In this document: in pieces, positions 39,962-49,692 of the stretch | How the letters are laid out: each line of letters starts with the position of its first letter | Position numbering within the stretch: the first letter of the stretch is position 1 | The notes under the pieces: generated by a model | Told to the model about the DNA's origin: nothing | Databases searched by the model: none | The model's input: the letters and a program-made list of their open reading frames with translations, nothing else | DNA from: an uncultured Treponema sp. | GTDB lineage: Bacteria; Spirochaetota; Spirochaetia; Treponematales; Treponemataceae | Direction: 5' to 3' | DNA: 64,000 bases | Assembly: GCA_900317625.1 (NCBI GenBank) | Contig: ONHK01000005.1 | Coordinates: 1-64,000, forward strand | Program-made: the position numbers and the translations under genes

Positions 39962-41398
39962 TTGAATATTCGTTTTGAAACAATGGGTTGCCGCCTTAAT
40001 CAGATTGAAAGCGAAAGTGCAGCCCGCGCATTTTTAGAATCAGATTTTCACGTAATAATAAAACCTCTGCAAGCAAAAAATGACATTGACAGTGAAACAA
40101 TTCTTTGTATTGTAAACACTTGTGCTGTCACCCAAAAAGCAGAGCAAAAAGACAGGCGAATAATCCGTTTAGTCCTTGAAAAATGTCCAAATGCAACGAT
40201 CATTGTTACAGGTTGCTATGCGCAGCTTTCACCAGATGATATAAAAGCTATGGACAAAAGAATTGCTGTTTTAAAAGGACAATTAAAAAGTCGGCTTGCT
40301 GATGTTCCGGAACTTTTAAAAGAACAAATTGATTCAAAAAAATTTAATCCTGAAAATTTTGCAGAATTCTTAAATGAGGGGCTTTTTAACGCAAAAACAG
40401 AAAAACCTGGAACCAGCGAAAATGCATTCAGGCTCGCAACAGACTCTTTTATAGCACACAGCCGCTCTTCAATAAAAATTCAGGACGGATGCAACTGTAT
40501 GTGCAGCTATTGCACAATCCACATTGCACGCGGTCATTCAGTTTCACTTGATGCAGAAGAAGTTATTCGGCGCGTTCAAAAATTAGAAGATGCCGGACAA
40601 GCAGAAGTTGTTTTTACAGCGGTAAATATCGGTCAATACAAAGGAAAATTCAAGGACGAGTTCATAAAATTCAGCAAACTTTTAAAATTATGCCTTGAAC
40701 ACACACAAAAAATCCGTTTCAGGATTTCAAGCCTTTATCCGGAAACCGTTGATTCAGAATTCTGTTCTGTAATAAAAAATCCACGTGTCCGTCCATATTT
40801 CCATATTTCAGTTCAAAGCGGAAGCGACAAAATTTTGAAACTGATGAAACGAAGCTACAACTCAAAGCAAGTTCTTGACGCATGCAATATGCTGAAAAAA
40901 GCAAAAGATTCGCCATTTCTTTCGTGTGATATAATAACAGGATTTCCAGGAGAAACTGACAAAGATTTTTCTGAAACAATGGAGCTTTGCAAAGCGTGTG
41001 ATTTTGCTTGGGTTCATGTTTTCCCATTCAGTGCACGACCTGGAACTGCTGCCGCAGAAATGAAACCAAAAATTCCACAGGCTATAAGCGGAAAAAGAGC
41101 CGCTGAACTTGCATTGTGGGCAAAACAGAATAAAATAAAATATATTGAGAATTTCCGTGGAAAAATTGTTGATGCAGTTCTTGAAACTGTAAAGAAACCT
41201 TTTGTTTTTGCAAACGGAGAAGGAAGAGAAATTTTTCATGCAGTTTCAGAAAATTTTCTTCATTGTGAAATTTCCGCACCAACTGGAAAAATAAAAATCC
41301 AGCCAAGAACAGCAATCAAGTTGAAAATTCTAGGTCCAGTTGGAATAGGCGAACGAAAAACAGGAGAAATTGATACTCTGGCTGATTTTATAGAATAA
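39962..41398 (+). CDS. mtaB: tRNA (N6-threonylcarbamoyladenosine(37)-C2) methylthiotransferase MtaB
   Basis: A ~478-residue radical-SAM enzyme that adds a methylthio group to t6A37 of ANN-decoding tRNAs. Order of domains: MTTase N domain (NIRFETMGCRLNQIESE, CIVNTCAVTQKAEQKDRR, IVTGCYAQ, three cysteines binding a cluster), radical SAM (IKIQDGCNCMCSYCTIHIARG, CxxxCxxC), then HISVQSGSDKILKLMKR, IITGFPGETDKDF and FPFSARPGTAA, and a C-terminal TRAM-like end. The start is unclear. TTG at 39962 puts it just before the conserved NIRFETMGCR; a TTG at 39911 overlaps the previous gene by 47 bases. Neither has a ribosome site at the right distance. Confidence 0.93.
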   Translation: MNIRFETMGCRLNQIESESAARAFLESDFHVIIKPLQAKNDIDSETILCIVNTCAVTQKAEQKDRRIIRLVLEKCPNATIIVTGCYAQLSPDDIKAMDKRIAVLKGQLKSRLADVPELLKEQIDSKKFNPENFAEFLNEGLFNAKTEKPGTSENAFRLATDSFIAHSRSSIKIQDGCNCMCSYCTIHIARGHSVSLDAEEVIRRVQKLEDAGQAEVVFTAVNIGQYKGKFKDEFIKFSKLLKLCLEHTQKIRFRISSLYPETVDSEFCSVIKNPRVRPYFHISVQSGSDKILKLMKRSYNSKQVLDACNMLKKAKDSPFLSCDIITGFPGETDKDFSETMELCKACDFAWVHVFPFSARPGTAAAEMKPKIPQAISGKRAAELALWAKQNKIKYIENFRGKIVDAVLETVKKPFVFANGEGREIFHAVSENFLHCEISAPTGKIKIQPRTAIKLKILGPVGIGERKTGEIDTLADFIE

Positions 41399-41443
41399 TT
41401 TTCACAAAAAATCATTTTTTTTCAAAAAACTTGATTTTTGCTA

Positions 41444-41472
41444 TTGATTCTTTTTCTAAAATTATATATATT
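41444..41472 (+). promoter_or_regulatory. Promoter of tRNA-Pro
   Basis: TTGATT (41444-41449), 17-base spacer, TATATT (41467-41472), 13 bases before the tRNA. Confidence 0.72.
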
Positions 41473-41485
41473 ATTATTCACGTAG

Positions 41486-41558
41486 CGGGATGTAGCGCAG
41501 CTGGTAGCGCGTCTGGTTTGGGACCAGGATGTCGCAGGTTCAAATCCTGTCATCCCGA
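41486..41558 (+). tRNA. tRNA-Pro (UGG)
   Basis: Acceptor arms CGGGATG (41486-41492) and CATCCCG (41551-41557), discriminator A. The D-arm GCGCAGCTGGTAGCGC is standard, the anticodon loop TTTGGGA gives TGG, and the T-loop is TTCAAAT. CCA is not encoded. Length 73 bases. Confidence 0.97.
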
Positions 41559-41561
41559 TAT

Positions 41562-41594
41562 AAAAAAGAACATCGAATTTCGATGTTCTTTTTT
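41562..41594. terminator. Bidirectional terminator after tRNA-Pro
   Basis: GAACATCGA (41568-41576) pairs with TCGATGTTC (41580-41588), flanked by six A and six T that extend the stem and provide a T-run on both strands. It separates tRNA-Pro from the convergent lipoprotein gene. Confidence 0.88.
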
Positions 41595-41646
41595 ATTTTA
41601 AACAAATTAGTAAAACGATTTTATTTAAAGTTCAGTTTTTTTACGG

Positions 41647-42882
41647 CTAGTTAACATTTATTGTTATATCTTTTGAAATTCCAATTCCATTATACTCGGC
41701 AGAAATATTTAAAATATATTCACCTGCTGTCCAATTATCATCCGCATAAATATAAACAGCAGAAAGTTCTTCTGAAGAATATAAGTCATCTTTGTTTTCC
41801 GATTTTAAAAGCTCACATTCGTTTGAAATCACGCCAAGATAATTTCTATAAATTTTCCAGTCAGAAAGCGCAACCACTCCACTATCCAAAATTGAAGAAA
41901 TTTTAATAAAACTTGATTTTGAAACATCTTCTGAATTTCCAGAATTCAATATAAATGAAATTTTTTCAGCATTTTCTATCGGATTTGTTGCAACACCCGA
42001 TGAATTATGTTCTTCTTTTTGCCATTGAGCGTAAAGAACCACAACATCATCATTTTTGACAGAAAGATTTTTTACTGTCTGATTTGCGTCATAAGATGTG
42101 CCGCTTCCATCTTTTTCAGTATTCCACATTTTTTCTGCAGCCTTATAACCATCCGGAGCCACAAAACTATGCTCAGATAGTTCAAACTCAGCATCGTACT
42201 TTTCGGTTCTATCAGGAATATCTGTTCCAGAGCCACCGTTTTTATCAAATTTTACAGTGTATTTATTTCTGTCATATTTTATTTCTATAATTGTGCTTCC
42301 ATCTTCCAAAATTATCTGCTGCTCAATTGGCTGGGAAAGCGTGAAACCTTCGTATATTTTTGCAGTTGCATCAGTTTCCGCACCAACAACACCTTCTTTT
42401 GTTTCTGAATCCGCCTCAACTTCTGCATATTTATCATCTGAAAGATTCTGCTTTAAATGTTTTACAATGTATTTTGCAAGTTTTCCCCAATCCGCAACAA
42501 AATCATAACTGGATGAAGAAACGTAAATTTGAGAAATATATCCATTTTCATCAATAATTATGGAATCTGGAAGCTCTAAATTTTTATTGCTGGATTTTCT
42601 ATAAAATTTCCAACCAACCAGAACTTTTTCTGCAGCGATTTTTTGAACATCAATATCATCCGGTTGCGGAAAATTTTCAGAGGACAATGTACGACCAATT
42701 TCATAACGGCGGGAAAAATACGCAGGAACTTCAGAAGAATCCTCCTCAGCTGCATAAAAATTGTAATTTACGGAAAATTCTTCCTCTCGAAGTTCATTGA
42801 AATCATTGAACCAATTTACGGAACATGAAAAAGTGAGAATAAATGGCAGAATTATTAAGGCTTGAAAAATTTTTCTTACCAT
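41647..42882 (-). CDS. Lipoprotein with an InlB B-type repeat
   Basis: A 411-residue lipoprotein: signal peptide RKIFQALIILPFILTFSCSVNW with lipobox LTFSC. Residues ~175-265 carry a Listeria-Bacteroides (InlB B/Flg_new) repeat: YTVKFDKNGGSGTDIPDRTEKYDAEFELSEHSFVAPDGYKAAEKMW followed by YDANQTVKNLSVKNDDVVVLYAQW. The last ~110 residues look like a beta-sandwich. It is probably surface-facing or periplasmic and may bind protein or sugar. GGGGGT lies before the ATG at 42882; the longer frame adds seven residues. It is the last gene of the cyclase-FecR operon and overlaps the gene before it by seven bases. Confidence 0.8.
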   Translation of the reverse strand: MVRKIFQALIILPFILTFSCSVNWFNDFNELREEEFSVNYNFYAAEEDSSEVPAYFSRRYEIGRTLSSENFPQPDDIDVQKIAAEKVLVGWKFYRKSSNKNLELPDSIIIDENGYISQIYVSSSSYDFVADWGKLAKYIVKHLKQNLSDDKYAEVEADSETKEGVVGAETDATAKIYEGFTLSQPIEQQIILEDGSTIIEIKYDRNKYTVKFDKNGGSGTDIPDRTEKYDAEFELSEHSFVAPDGYKAAEKMWNTEKDGSGTSYDANQTVKNLSVKNDDVVVLYAQWQKEEHNSSGVATNPIENAEKISFILNSGNSEDVSKSSFIKISSILDSGVVALSDWKIYRNYLGVISNECELLKSENKDDLYSSEELSAVYIYADDNWTAGEYILNISAEYNGIGISKDITINVN

Positions 42883-44375
42883 TTTACCCCCACAGAAACG
42901 CAAGGTGACAAAAAATCAGTTGGCATTCCGTCAATGAAAACATAATTGTAATCAGCGCCAGCTTCAAGCATAAAATTTTTTGTAGTAAAAACCAGTGAAG
43001 TTCCTCCTTGAACTCCAGCATATCCGTAAAATGCATCTTTTTTTATATTTTCAGAATCTTTGTAGTCCATAAAATTCTGAATGAACATCAGATTTCCACC
43101 GGCATGAAAATTCAGTTTTAAAATATTTTTATAAATCCGACGTTGATACAAAATATTTGCCCGTACAAAGCCAAATTTATCACTATAGTCATAATCTGAA
43201 GTCGCCAAGTTATATTTTGAAACAAGCGCGTCAAACTCAAGTCCAATGCGGTTCGGATTTTTTAGTTCCGGAACAAATCCCATTTTTAAACCGGCAAACG
43301 GTAAAATTTTTCCATCTGAAAATTCATCAAAAAATGGACTGAAAAAAATTCCACCTTCCGCCGCCACATAAAAACCCAAAATTCTCTTTATTTTTGCATG
43401 ATTTTTTTTGGATTCATTTTTTTTGACAAATTTCTTGTCTTTTTCAAACCGCTCTTGCTCTGCCTTCTGTCGTTCCTCTTCAGCTTTTTCTGTGGCAAGT
43501 CGCGCTTCTTCTTGTTTTCTGGCTAATTCTTCCTTTTCCTGCTGAATGCGAAGTTCTTCAGCAATGCGTTTTTCCTCTTCTGCCTTGACTATTGCCGCCT
43601 GTCGGGCTTTTTCTTCTGCTTCCGCTTTGATTCTGGCTTCTTCGGCGAGCCGATTTTCTTCTTCCAGTTTTAGCCGCTCCTGTTCAGCCTTCTGACGTTC
43701 CTGCTCTGCCTTTTCTGCGGCAAGTCGCGCTTCTTCTGTCTTTTGGTCTACAATATCAATGGAATTTGATTCTGATTTTTGACCGAGAGGATTTTCAACA
43801 CGAAGTTTCCATTCGCCATTTGAAACTTTTGGAAATTCTGCCTTAAGAGCCTTTGTTCCGCCCGATGAGGCCTGCAAAATCAGCTCGCCTTTTACAATTT
43901 GACTTGTTTTCTCATTTATCAGGAAAACGCTAGAATCTTCATTCACATTTTTTATATCAACATTAATTGAAAATTTTTCATTTTCTCCAGATGGCACAAC
44001 CGATTTTTCCTGAGTTTTTACGATTTCTGGAATTTTTGCCTGAAAAATCTCAAAAGTTGACCATTCGCTCGTGCTTTGGATTCGACCAAAAGTATTTAAG
44101 ACAGTTACCCTATACTCATAAACACCAGCCGGAAGATTGAGATTTATAAAATTTTCCTCAGTTTCAAAATTATAAGTTTTTCCAGTTTTTGAATTACGGA
44201 TTTCAACATTGTATTCAGAAGCGTTTTCATCATCTTCCCATTGAATTTTCTGTTCAAAAGGATTAGTTTTTGAATTTTTATCTGACTGGGCAAAAAATAA
44301 AGATGCTTGAAAAATGATTACAAGCAAAAACAAGAGGAATTTCAGTCTTTTCACAAAATAAAACTTATTTTGCAT
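42876..44375 (-). CDS. Exported Fn3-like/coiled-coil protein with C-terminal beta-barrel
   Basis: A 499-residue exported protein. Signal peptide: KRLKFLLFLLVIIFQASLFFAQ. Residues ~40-110 resemble a fibronectin type III domain (IQWEDDENASEYNVEIRNSKTGKTYNF ... LPAGVYEYRVTVLN). Residues ~210-315 are a long Glu/Ala/Lys/Arg coiled coil (EEARLAAEKAEQERQKAEQERLK). The C-terminal ~170 residues look like an outer-membrane barrel with alternating strands (FYVAAEGGIFFSPFFDE, GFVRANILYQRRIYKNIL) ending in VSVGVKW, an aromatic C-terminus typical of BAM substrates. The coiled coil could span the periplasm between the FecR protein and the outer membrane. Confidence 0.75.
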   Translation of the reverse strand: MQNKFYFVKRLKFLLFLLVIIFQASLFFAQSDKNSKTNPFEQKIQWEDDENASEYNVEIRNSKTGKTYNFETEENFINLNLPAGVYEYRVTVLNTFGRIQSTSEWSTFEIFQAKIPEIVKTQEKSVVPSGENEKFSINVDIKNVNEDSSVFLINEKTSQIVKGELILQASSGGTKALKAEFPKVSNGEWKLRVENPLGQKSESNSIDIVDQKTEEARLAAEKAEQERQKAEQERLKLEEENRLAEEARIKAEAEEKARQAAIVKAEEEKRIAEELRIQQEKEELARKQEEARLATEKAEEERQKAEQERFEKDKKFVKKNESKKNHAKIKRILGFYVAAEGGIFFSPFFDEFSDGKILPFAGLKMGFVPELKNPNRIGLEFDALVSKYNLATSDYDYSDKFGFVRANILYQRRIYKNILKLNFHAGGNLMFIQNFMDYKDSENIKKDAFYGYAGVQGGTSLVFTTKNFMLEAGADYNYVFIDGMPTDFLSPCVSVGVKW

Positions 44376-47193
44376 ACATTTTCCCCGGTTTTATCAGGCG
44401 AATTTTTCCTGGAAGTTCAACTCTGATTTTAAAAATTCCAGTTGAAACTCGGCTGTGCTGCTCTTCATATCCGTCTTTTGCATGACAAAATGCAGAAACC
44501 GACCATTCAAAATCGCCAATATCAAAATTCTGCTTTTTTATTTGAATTTCAGTTTTTTCTGTATTTTCTGAATAAATCAATTTTGCACTTCCGTCTGCAA
44601 ATTTCTGGTACAAGGCAAATTTATAATCTGTTGCGCCAGAAATTTCTTTCCAGCTGAATGTTATGAATCTATTATTTTTTAAATACGAATTTCCAATCAC
44701 AAAATTATTTTCCGGCTGCAAAAGCGTTACATTCTGAAGCAATGGAATTTTTGAAACAGAAAAAGTATTTTTTGAAGAATCCAACGGAATTCCATCTGCG
44801 GTGCTTGCCAAAATTTGCCAGCGGTAATTTCCTTCAGTAAGGCGCTCGATTTTTACTTCATTTTTTGGATTCAAAACCGAATAAACTTTTTTTTCTGTTC
44901 CATCTGAAGAAATTCTGTACAAAACAAATTCGGATTTTGCATGAATATCAATCTCATTCTTCCATAAAAAAACGGTTGGCATTCTTATTGCAGAAAGTCC
45001 ATCAATTTTTTCAAGTGAATTTGGAAAAATCAACTCAACCGGAACTGGATTTCTAAGCGCAAACGAAACATTTGAAACAGAACTTGCACGCATTGGGCTT
45101 ACCACAGTTTCCTCTGAAAAAGCCTGGACAGAAACATTATATTTTTCAGGTGGAAGCACAAAATTTGCGGAATTTTCTTTTATTCCAGATTTTTCCGCGA
45201 TAATTTTTCCGTTTTTATCAGTAATTTTTATATTGTAGTAATCTGCGCCATCAGAATTTTTCCACACAAAATGAGAAGATTTTTCAGCATAAGTAAGCGA
45301 CATTGAATTTTGACTTGGCAAAATTACTTCCGGCAGCGAAAGTTTTTTCAGAATATTCAAAGTCCTAGAATCTGAAAAACCAATTTTTTCACCGTTTTTT
45401 GATTCAACTCCAACGCGCCAAAAATAAATTCCAGAAGGCAAATCAACATCATCAAGTTTTTCAAGATTTTCTTTAGCTGAAATCATTTTCTCAACTTCAA
45501 TTTTTGAAAAATCTTTCTCTTTTGAAATCTGAAGAACGCTCGTTGAAGATTCATCCTTAAAATCATCAGCAAGTTTCCACACAAATTTTGTATTCAAGAG
45601 CTGTTCTGGTTCAGCAGAAAAATTTTCAGGCGGATAAACAAGCCGATTTTTATCTGCGGCAATTTTTTTTATTGAAAATGACTGAATATTTGACTGTGGT
45701 GTTACATCATCCGGCTCTCCAGAAATGCGAACAACACGCCAAAAATATGTTCCATCGGGAATTGCCCAAGAAGAAAAAATTCCCAGATTTTTCTTTAAAA
45801 AAGTGGAATTTTCAATCTTTTCTGAATAGAAAATATCCGAGAAATCTTTATCCCTTGAAATTTCAAAATTAAATTCCGCATTTTTTATCTCTGATTTCCA
45901 GGCAAACTGCAAATCAAATGAATTTGAAGCAGAATCTGTATACGTCAATTTTGCGCCGTCAACAGGAATAGAAAGAGCCGGCGGTTTTATCTGTTCATTT
46001 TTTACAACTGAAAACGATTTTACTTCGCTAGGAGAAGCATAACCTGTGTCATTCAATGCAAAAAATGGAGTTACGCGCCAAAAATATTCCCCGGCGGAAA
46101 GACTTTTTACCGAAAAGGAATTTCCATTCACAGTTTCCGAAAAAATAATATTTTTCATGTCGCGCAAAGTGGAAATTTCAATTTTATAATGGTCAGCATA
46201 TTCACTTCCGTTCCAGCTTAATAAAATGGAAGGAAAATTGTTTCTGTAGCGAAATTCAGAAGCTGCGGCCGGCGAAATAATTTCAACTGGAGCTACATTT
46301 TTTACAGAAATTTTTCCAACAGCAGGTTTATCTTCTTCATTTTCTGTAAAAATTCGCCAGTAAAAAGTTCCTGAAGAAGCGGGAATTTCAATATTGTCGC
46401 CAGAAGGCGTGTAAGTCTTTGTAATTTTTGAAAAATCTTTTGCGGCAGAAATTTGAACAATGACTTTCTGATTTTTTTCTTGTTCAGAAAGTTTCCATTC
46501 AAGTTTTACAGGAATTTCCTTTTCATCAAATTTTAAAAGATTCAGATTTTTTGAGATAGAAGTAACTGTTATCGGATTTTTGGAAGTCGCTCCAGTTTCT
46601 TCTATATTTATGCTTTCTCCTGAAGATATTTTTCCCGAATCTCCATTTTTTGTTTCAATTTTTGCAGTTCCACCTTGAACTTCGATATTATTTACACCGC
46701 TCGCCGCATCAGATTTCAATGAAACTGTACTACCTGAATCCAATTTTACAGTTGTTCCATTTTGCATCGAAACCGCAAGTTCTTTTTTGCTTTTCGACCT
46801 TGAACCGTCAATCTGAATATCTCCGCCAGAAACATTTATTTCAACGCCTTTTTCTGAATATGAAAGTTTGAGCATTGTATTCTCATTTAGCTCAAGCTGG
46901 GTTCCATCATTAAATTTTACAATCGCCTGCGAAAAATCTGAAGTATAAATCGTGTCTTTGTTGTAAAGAGGAGAATTTTGAGAAAGCCGTTCCCAAACAA
47001 CGCTATCATCAAACTGACGCTGCGCTATTTTTTGTTTAAAATAAATGGTCGCAATCTTTTCTTTGTCATTTCGTACAGTTGAATGATTAAGTTCCCGCCA
47101 GAAAAAATACAGACTTACCGCACAAACAGAAAGGCAAACTAAAACTATAAAAAAATCACTTAGATGCGACTTGAATTTTGTTTTCTTCCTCAT
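44365..47193 (-). CDS. FecR-domain protein with multiple Fn3-like repeats
   Basis: A 942-residue envelope protein. One transmembrane helix near the N-terminus (residues ~12-32, FFIVLVCLSVCAVSLYFFW) anchors it. Residues ~50-190 form a FecR domain (VVWERLSQNSPLYNKDTIYTSDFSQAIVKFNDGTQLELNENTMLKL ... GGDIQIDG). The remaining ~700 residues contain about seven Fn3-like beta-sandwich units, each closing with a W-R-V motif (FYWRIFTE, YFWRVTPF, YFWRVVRI, YFWRVGVE). A treponemal FecR-domain protein of this kind (Tp0483) has been reported to bind fibronectin (recalled, not checked). AAGGTG lies upstream of the ATG, which overlaps the cyclase gene end by 38 bases. Confidence 0.85.
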   Translation of the reverse strand: MRKKTKFKSHLSDFFIVLVCLSVCAVSLYFFWRELNHSTVRNDKEKIATIYFKQKIAQRQFDDSVVWERLSQNSPLYNKDTIYTSDFSQAIVKFNDGTQLELNENTMLKLSYSEKGVEINVSGGDIQIDGSRSKSKKELAVSMQNGTTVKLDSGSTVSLKSDAASGVNNIEVQGGTAKIETKNGDSGKISSGESINIEETGATSKNPITVTSISKNLNLLKFDEKEIPVKLEWKLSEQEKNQKVIVQISAAKDFSKITKTYTPSGDNIEIPASSGTFYWRIFTENEEDKPAVGKISVKNVAPVEIISPAAASEFRYRNNFPSILLSWNGSEYADHYKIEISTLRDMKNIIFSETVNGNSFSVKSLSAGEYFWRVTPFFALNDTGYASPSEVKSFSVVKNEQIKPPALSIPVDGAKLTYTDSASNSFDLQFAWKSEIKNAEFNFEISRDKDFSDIFYSEKIENSTFLKKNLGIFSSWAIPDGTYFWRVVRISGEPDDVTPQSNIQSFSIKKIAADKNRLVYPPENFSAEPEQLLNTKFVWKLADDFKDESSTSVLQISKEKDFSKIEVEKMISAKENLEKLDDVDLPSGIYFWRVGVESKNGEKIGFSDSRTLNILKKLSLPEVILPSQNSMSLTYAEKSSHFVWKNSDGADYYNIKITDKNGKIIAEKSGIKENSANFVLPPEKYNVSVQAFSEETVVSPMRASSVSNVSFALRNPVPVELIFPNSLEKIDGLSAIRMPTVFLWKNEIDIHAKSEFVLYRISSDGTEKKVYSVLNPKNEVKIERLTEGNYRWQILASTADGIPLDSSKNTFSVSKIPLLQNVTLLQPENNFVIGNSYLKNNRFITFSWKEISGATDYKFALYQKFADGSAKLIYSENTEKTEIQIKKQNFDIGDFEWSVSAFCHAKDGYEEQHSRVSTGIFKIRVELPGKIRLIKPGKMYAK

Positions 47194-49531
47194 TTAAGTT
47201 CACCTTTTCAAAATCCGGCGTTTCAATTCCAAGCAAAGAACGCACTTCTGCAATAGTTTTAGGACCTTTCGGACCAAGAACTTTTTCACAGTCAGAATCA
47301 ATGACAAATCCTGGCTGAATTTCTTCAAAAAATCCTGAAATATCAAAATTCGGCATATTTACAACGCCATAAAAATGCTGAATTCCTTTTCCTTTTACTT
47401 CAAATCCAACCGGAATTTTTTCAACAACAATTTCATCCGCAAGATTTTCCGGTTTTATTGAAAAATTATTTTCTTCGCATTTTATATAATCTTTTTTTAG
47501 AATATTAAAAGTGTCTTCTGTGATAAGCATATCCGTTCCGCACGGTTTATTTGAAGATTCTGTTCGGCTAGCCAAATTTACGGCATCTCCAATCGAAGTG
47601 AATTCCATCTTGTCATAAGAACCCATAAATCCTACAGTCGCGCGCCCGGAATTTATTCCACGCCCGATTTTTATCTGCGGCTTATACACTGAATCAGAAT
47701 CATTTGCGTGTGCTTTTGAGAATTGCTCAGCCTCTTTGTTGTATTCCATAAGCGAATAACGCATTGCAAGGCTAGCCTTAACCGCGGACAAAGCATCTTC
47801 CTTTACATATTCATCATGTTTTGCCTTTAACTCAATTTTTTTAGGATCTTCATCCGGGAGTTTTTCCCAATCCAGCGGCTCCTGACGCAAAACGCCCCAG
47901 CAAGCCATAATCGCGTCGCCTTCAAATTTATCGACAGTTCCACCAGTACGTTTTATGCAGCTTACCATACGACTCATATAATCATTCAGAAAATTTATGA
48001 TTTCCGCCGCGCTGCGGTCGCCGAACTTTTTTTTGAAACTATCGGAAATTGCGGTAAATCCACGAATATCGCTAAAAAAGACTGTTATATCTTTCAAATG
48101 AGGCTCAAAGTCAATTTCTTTTCTGATAATAGCCTGCGTTACGCCTTTATTTGTAAGTTTTGTGAAAGTATTTAAAATCTCACGCTCGTTTTTTGTACTT
48201 TTTATAAGAACACCAATTTCATCATGTCCACGAGTCTTTAAATTGCCAAAAAGCTCTGTGTTAAAATCACCTTTATTGATTTGATTTACAACTGCAGTAA
48301 GCTGCTTTAAAGGAACGCTCATCGTTTTTGAGAAAAACCAGATTATCATAATTACAATTGCAAGAATCGCAACCGCAAGCAAAGCAATCAGCATTGTGAT
48401 TTTTCTGGTTTCCTCAAGAATTTTATGGGTTGGAACAACAGTCACAACACCGGCATTACCTTTTCCAATCTTGTTGAACGCACCGATATATTTTACATTT
48501 TTATTATTTGAATTCTTAAAGGTTTCCGCATCCGAAAAATCATTCTGCCGGTTTCCAAGCTGAGTGCTCAAATCTTTGCTTTTAAGCATCTCCTGCACAA
48601 CTTGACTTTTTCCAAAATCTGCCGCGCTCATTGTTTCCTTTACATCAGAGGAAACAAGAACGATTCCGTTTTCATTTACAAAAAGAGATTTATTTATGCT
48701 TTCAGAAGAAAAAGTCTCAACAATTTTTTCCGCAGAAAACAAAACCGCAACAGAATTTTCATCTTTCTGGTCAAAAACCGGATAAAACAACGCAAGAACC
48801 GGCACATTAAAAAACGGAGAAGCATTTTGCGTCACGAAATTTCCTTGAACCGCACTCAAAATGCTTTCATCTTCCGACAAAATATAAGAATTGACAATAG
48901 ATTCATCAAGCTCATTTTCGCCCAAAAACTGGAAATTAACAAATGTTGAATTAGACGCAGGAAGCACAATCGCAATAACTTCAGGATTTTTCTTAAAGAA
49001 TCCTGAAGAAAATTCTTTTGCGGCTGTCTTATTTCCTTCGTTTTCTGCATTTTTCACAAGTTCAACAAATGTTGAGACAGTAGAAACAACATTGTCAATC
49101 CGGTTTTCCAGTTCAGAAGCCATTCTTGAATTTATTACAAAATTGTTTTGCCGCGCCGTCTGAATTGTGTCTTTGCTTACAAATCCAGCAACAAGACACG
49201 CAAGTCCGCCCAAAGAAACAACAACAATCGCAGAAATAATGCTGATAAGTTTTACACCAATCGGATGTTTTACCCGCGAAGATTCAAGTTCCTTTTTTTT
49301 GCGCTGTTTTTCCGCCAGAATCTGACTGCGAAGAGCCTGTTTTCTTGCAATGCGTTCTTTTTTCTCATTGATTTCTTCAGCTTTTAATGCAAATTTTCTG
49401 AACTGCTTTTTCTGTTTTTCTGTAAAAACAACAGGTTTAAATTCTCCCGGAAATTCAAATGGAATTTTTCCTTCGGAACTCGGCTTGTGAACCACTGAAA
49501 ATGAACCATAATCAAACGCGTTGCTATTCAT
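47156..49531 (-). CDS. Class III adenylate/guanylate cyclase with periplasmic sensor and HAMP
   Basis: A 791-residue membrane-bound cyclase. A basic N-terminus (~1-95) precedes TM1 (~98-125), a large periplasmic Cache-like sensor (~130-370), TM2 (~378-400, ITMLIALLAVAILAIVIMIIWFF) and a HAMP linker (VPLKQLTAVVNQINKGD). The C-terminal cyclase catalytic domain has ITVFFSDIRGFTAISD (first metal Asp), GGTVDKFEGDAIMACWG (substrate Lys and second Asp), INSGRATVGFMGS (transition-state Arg) and FTSIGDAVNLASR. An adenylate cyclase is likely from the Lys-Asp pair. It is the first gene of the operon. I used the ATG at 49531; 27 residues further up are less likely. Confidence 0.9.
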   Translation of the reverse strand: MNSNAFDYGSFSVVHKPSSEGKIPFEFPGEFKPVVFTEKQKKQFRKFALKAEEINEKKERIARKQALRSQILAEKQRKKKELESSRVKHPIGVKLISIISAIVVVSLGGLACLVAGFVSKDTIQTARQNNFVINSRMASELENRIDNVVSTVSTFVELVKNAENEGNKTAAKEFSSGFFKKNPEVIAIVLPASNSTFVNFQFLGENELDESIVNSYILSEDESILSAVQGNFVTQNASPFFNVPVLALFYPVFDQKDENSVAVLFSAEKIVETFSSESINKSLFVNENGIVLVSSDVKETMSAADFGKSQVVQEMLKSKDLSTQLGNRQNDFSDAETFKNSNNKNVKYIGAFNKIGKGNAGVVTVVPTHKILEETRKITMLIALLAVAILAIVIMIIWFFSKTMSVPLKQLTAVVNQINKGDFNTELFGNLKTRGHDEIGVLIKSTKNEREILNTFTKLTNKGVTQAIIRKEIDFEPHLKDITVFFSDIRGFTAISDSFKKKFGDRSAAEIINFLNDYMSRMVSCIKRTGGTVDKFEGDAIMACWGVLRQEPLDWEKLPDEDPKKIELKAKHDEYVKEDALSAVKASLAMRYSLMEYNKEAEQFSKAHANDSDSVYKPQIKIGRGINSGRATVGFMGSYDKMEFTSIGDAVNLASRTESSNKPCGTDMLITEDTFNILKKDYIKCEENNFSIKPENLADEIVVEKIPVGFEVKGKGIQHFYGVVNMPNFDISGFFEEIQPGFVIDSDCEKVLGPKGPKTIAEVRSLLGIETPDFEKVNLNEEENKIQVASK

Positions 49532-49618
49532 TGTAGATATTTTATCAGATAATCCACGCAAAAACAACAAAATATAATATGGATAAAATTTCATAATAAA
49601 AAAGTTTTTCAAAAGCCT

Positions 49619-49646
49619 TTTACAATAATTGAAAATTCTGTATAGT
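49619..49646 (+). promoter_or_regulatory. Promoter of the phosphohexomutase gene
   Basis: TTTACA (49619-49624), 16-base spacer, TATAGT (49641-49646), then AGGAG shortly before the ATG at 49693. Confidence 0.6.
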
Positions 49647-49692
49647 TTTAATGAATTATTTTTGACTGATTTTCAACAGGAGATTTTAAATA

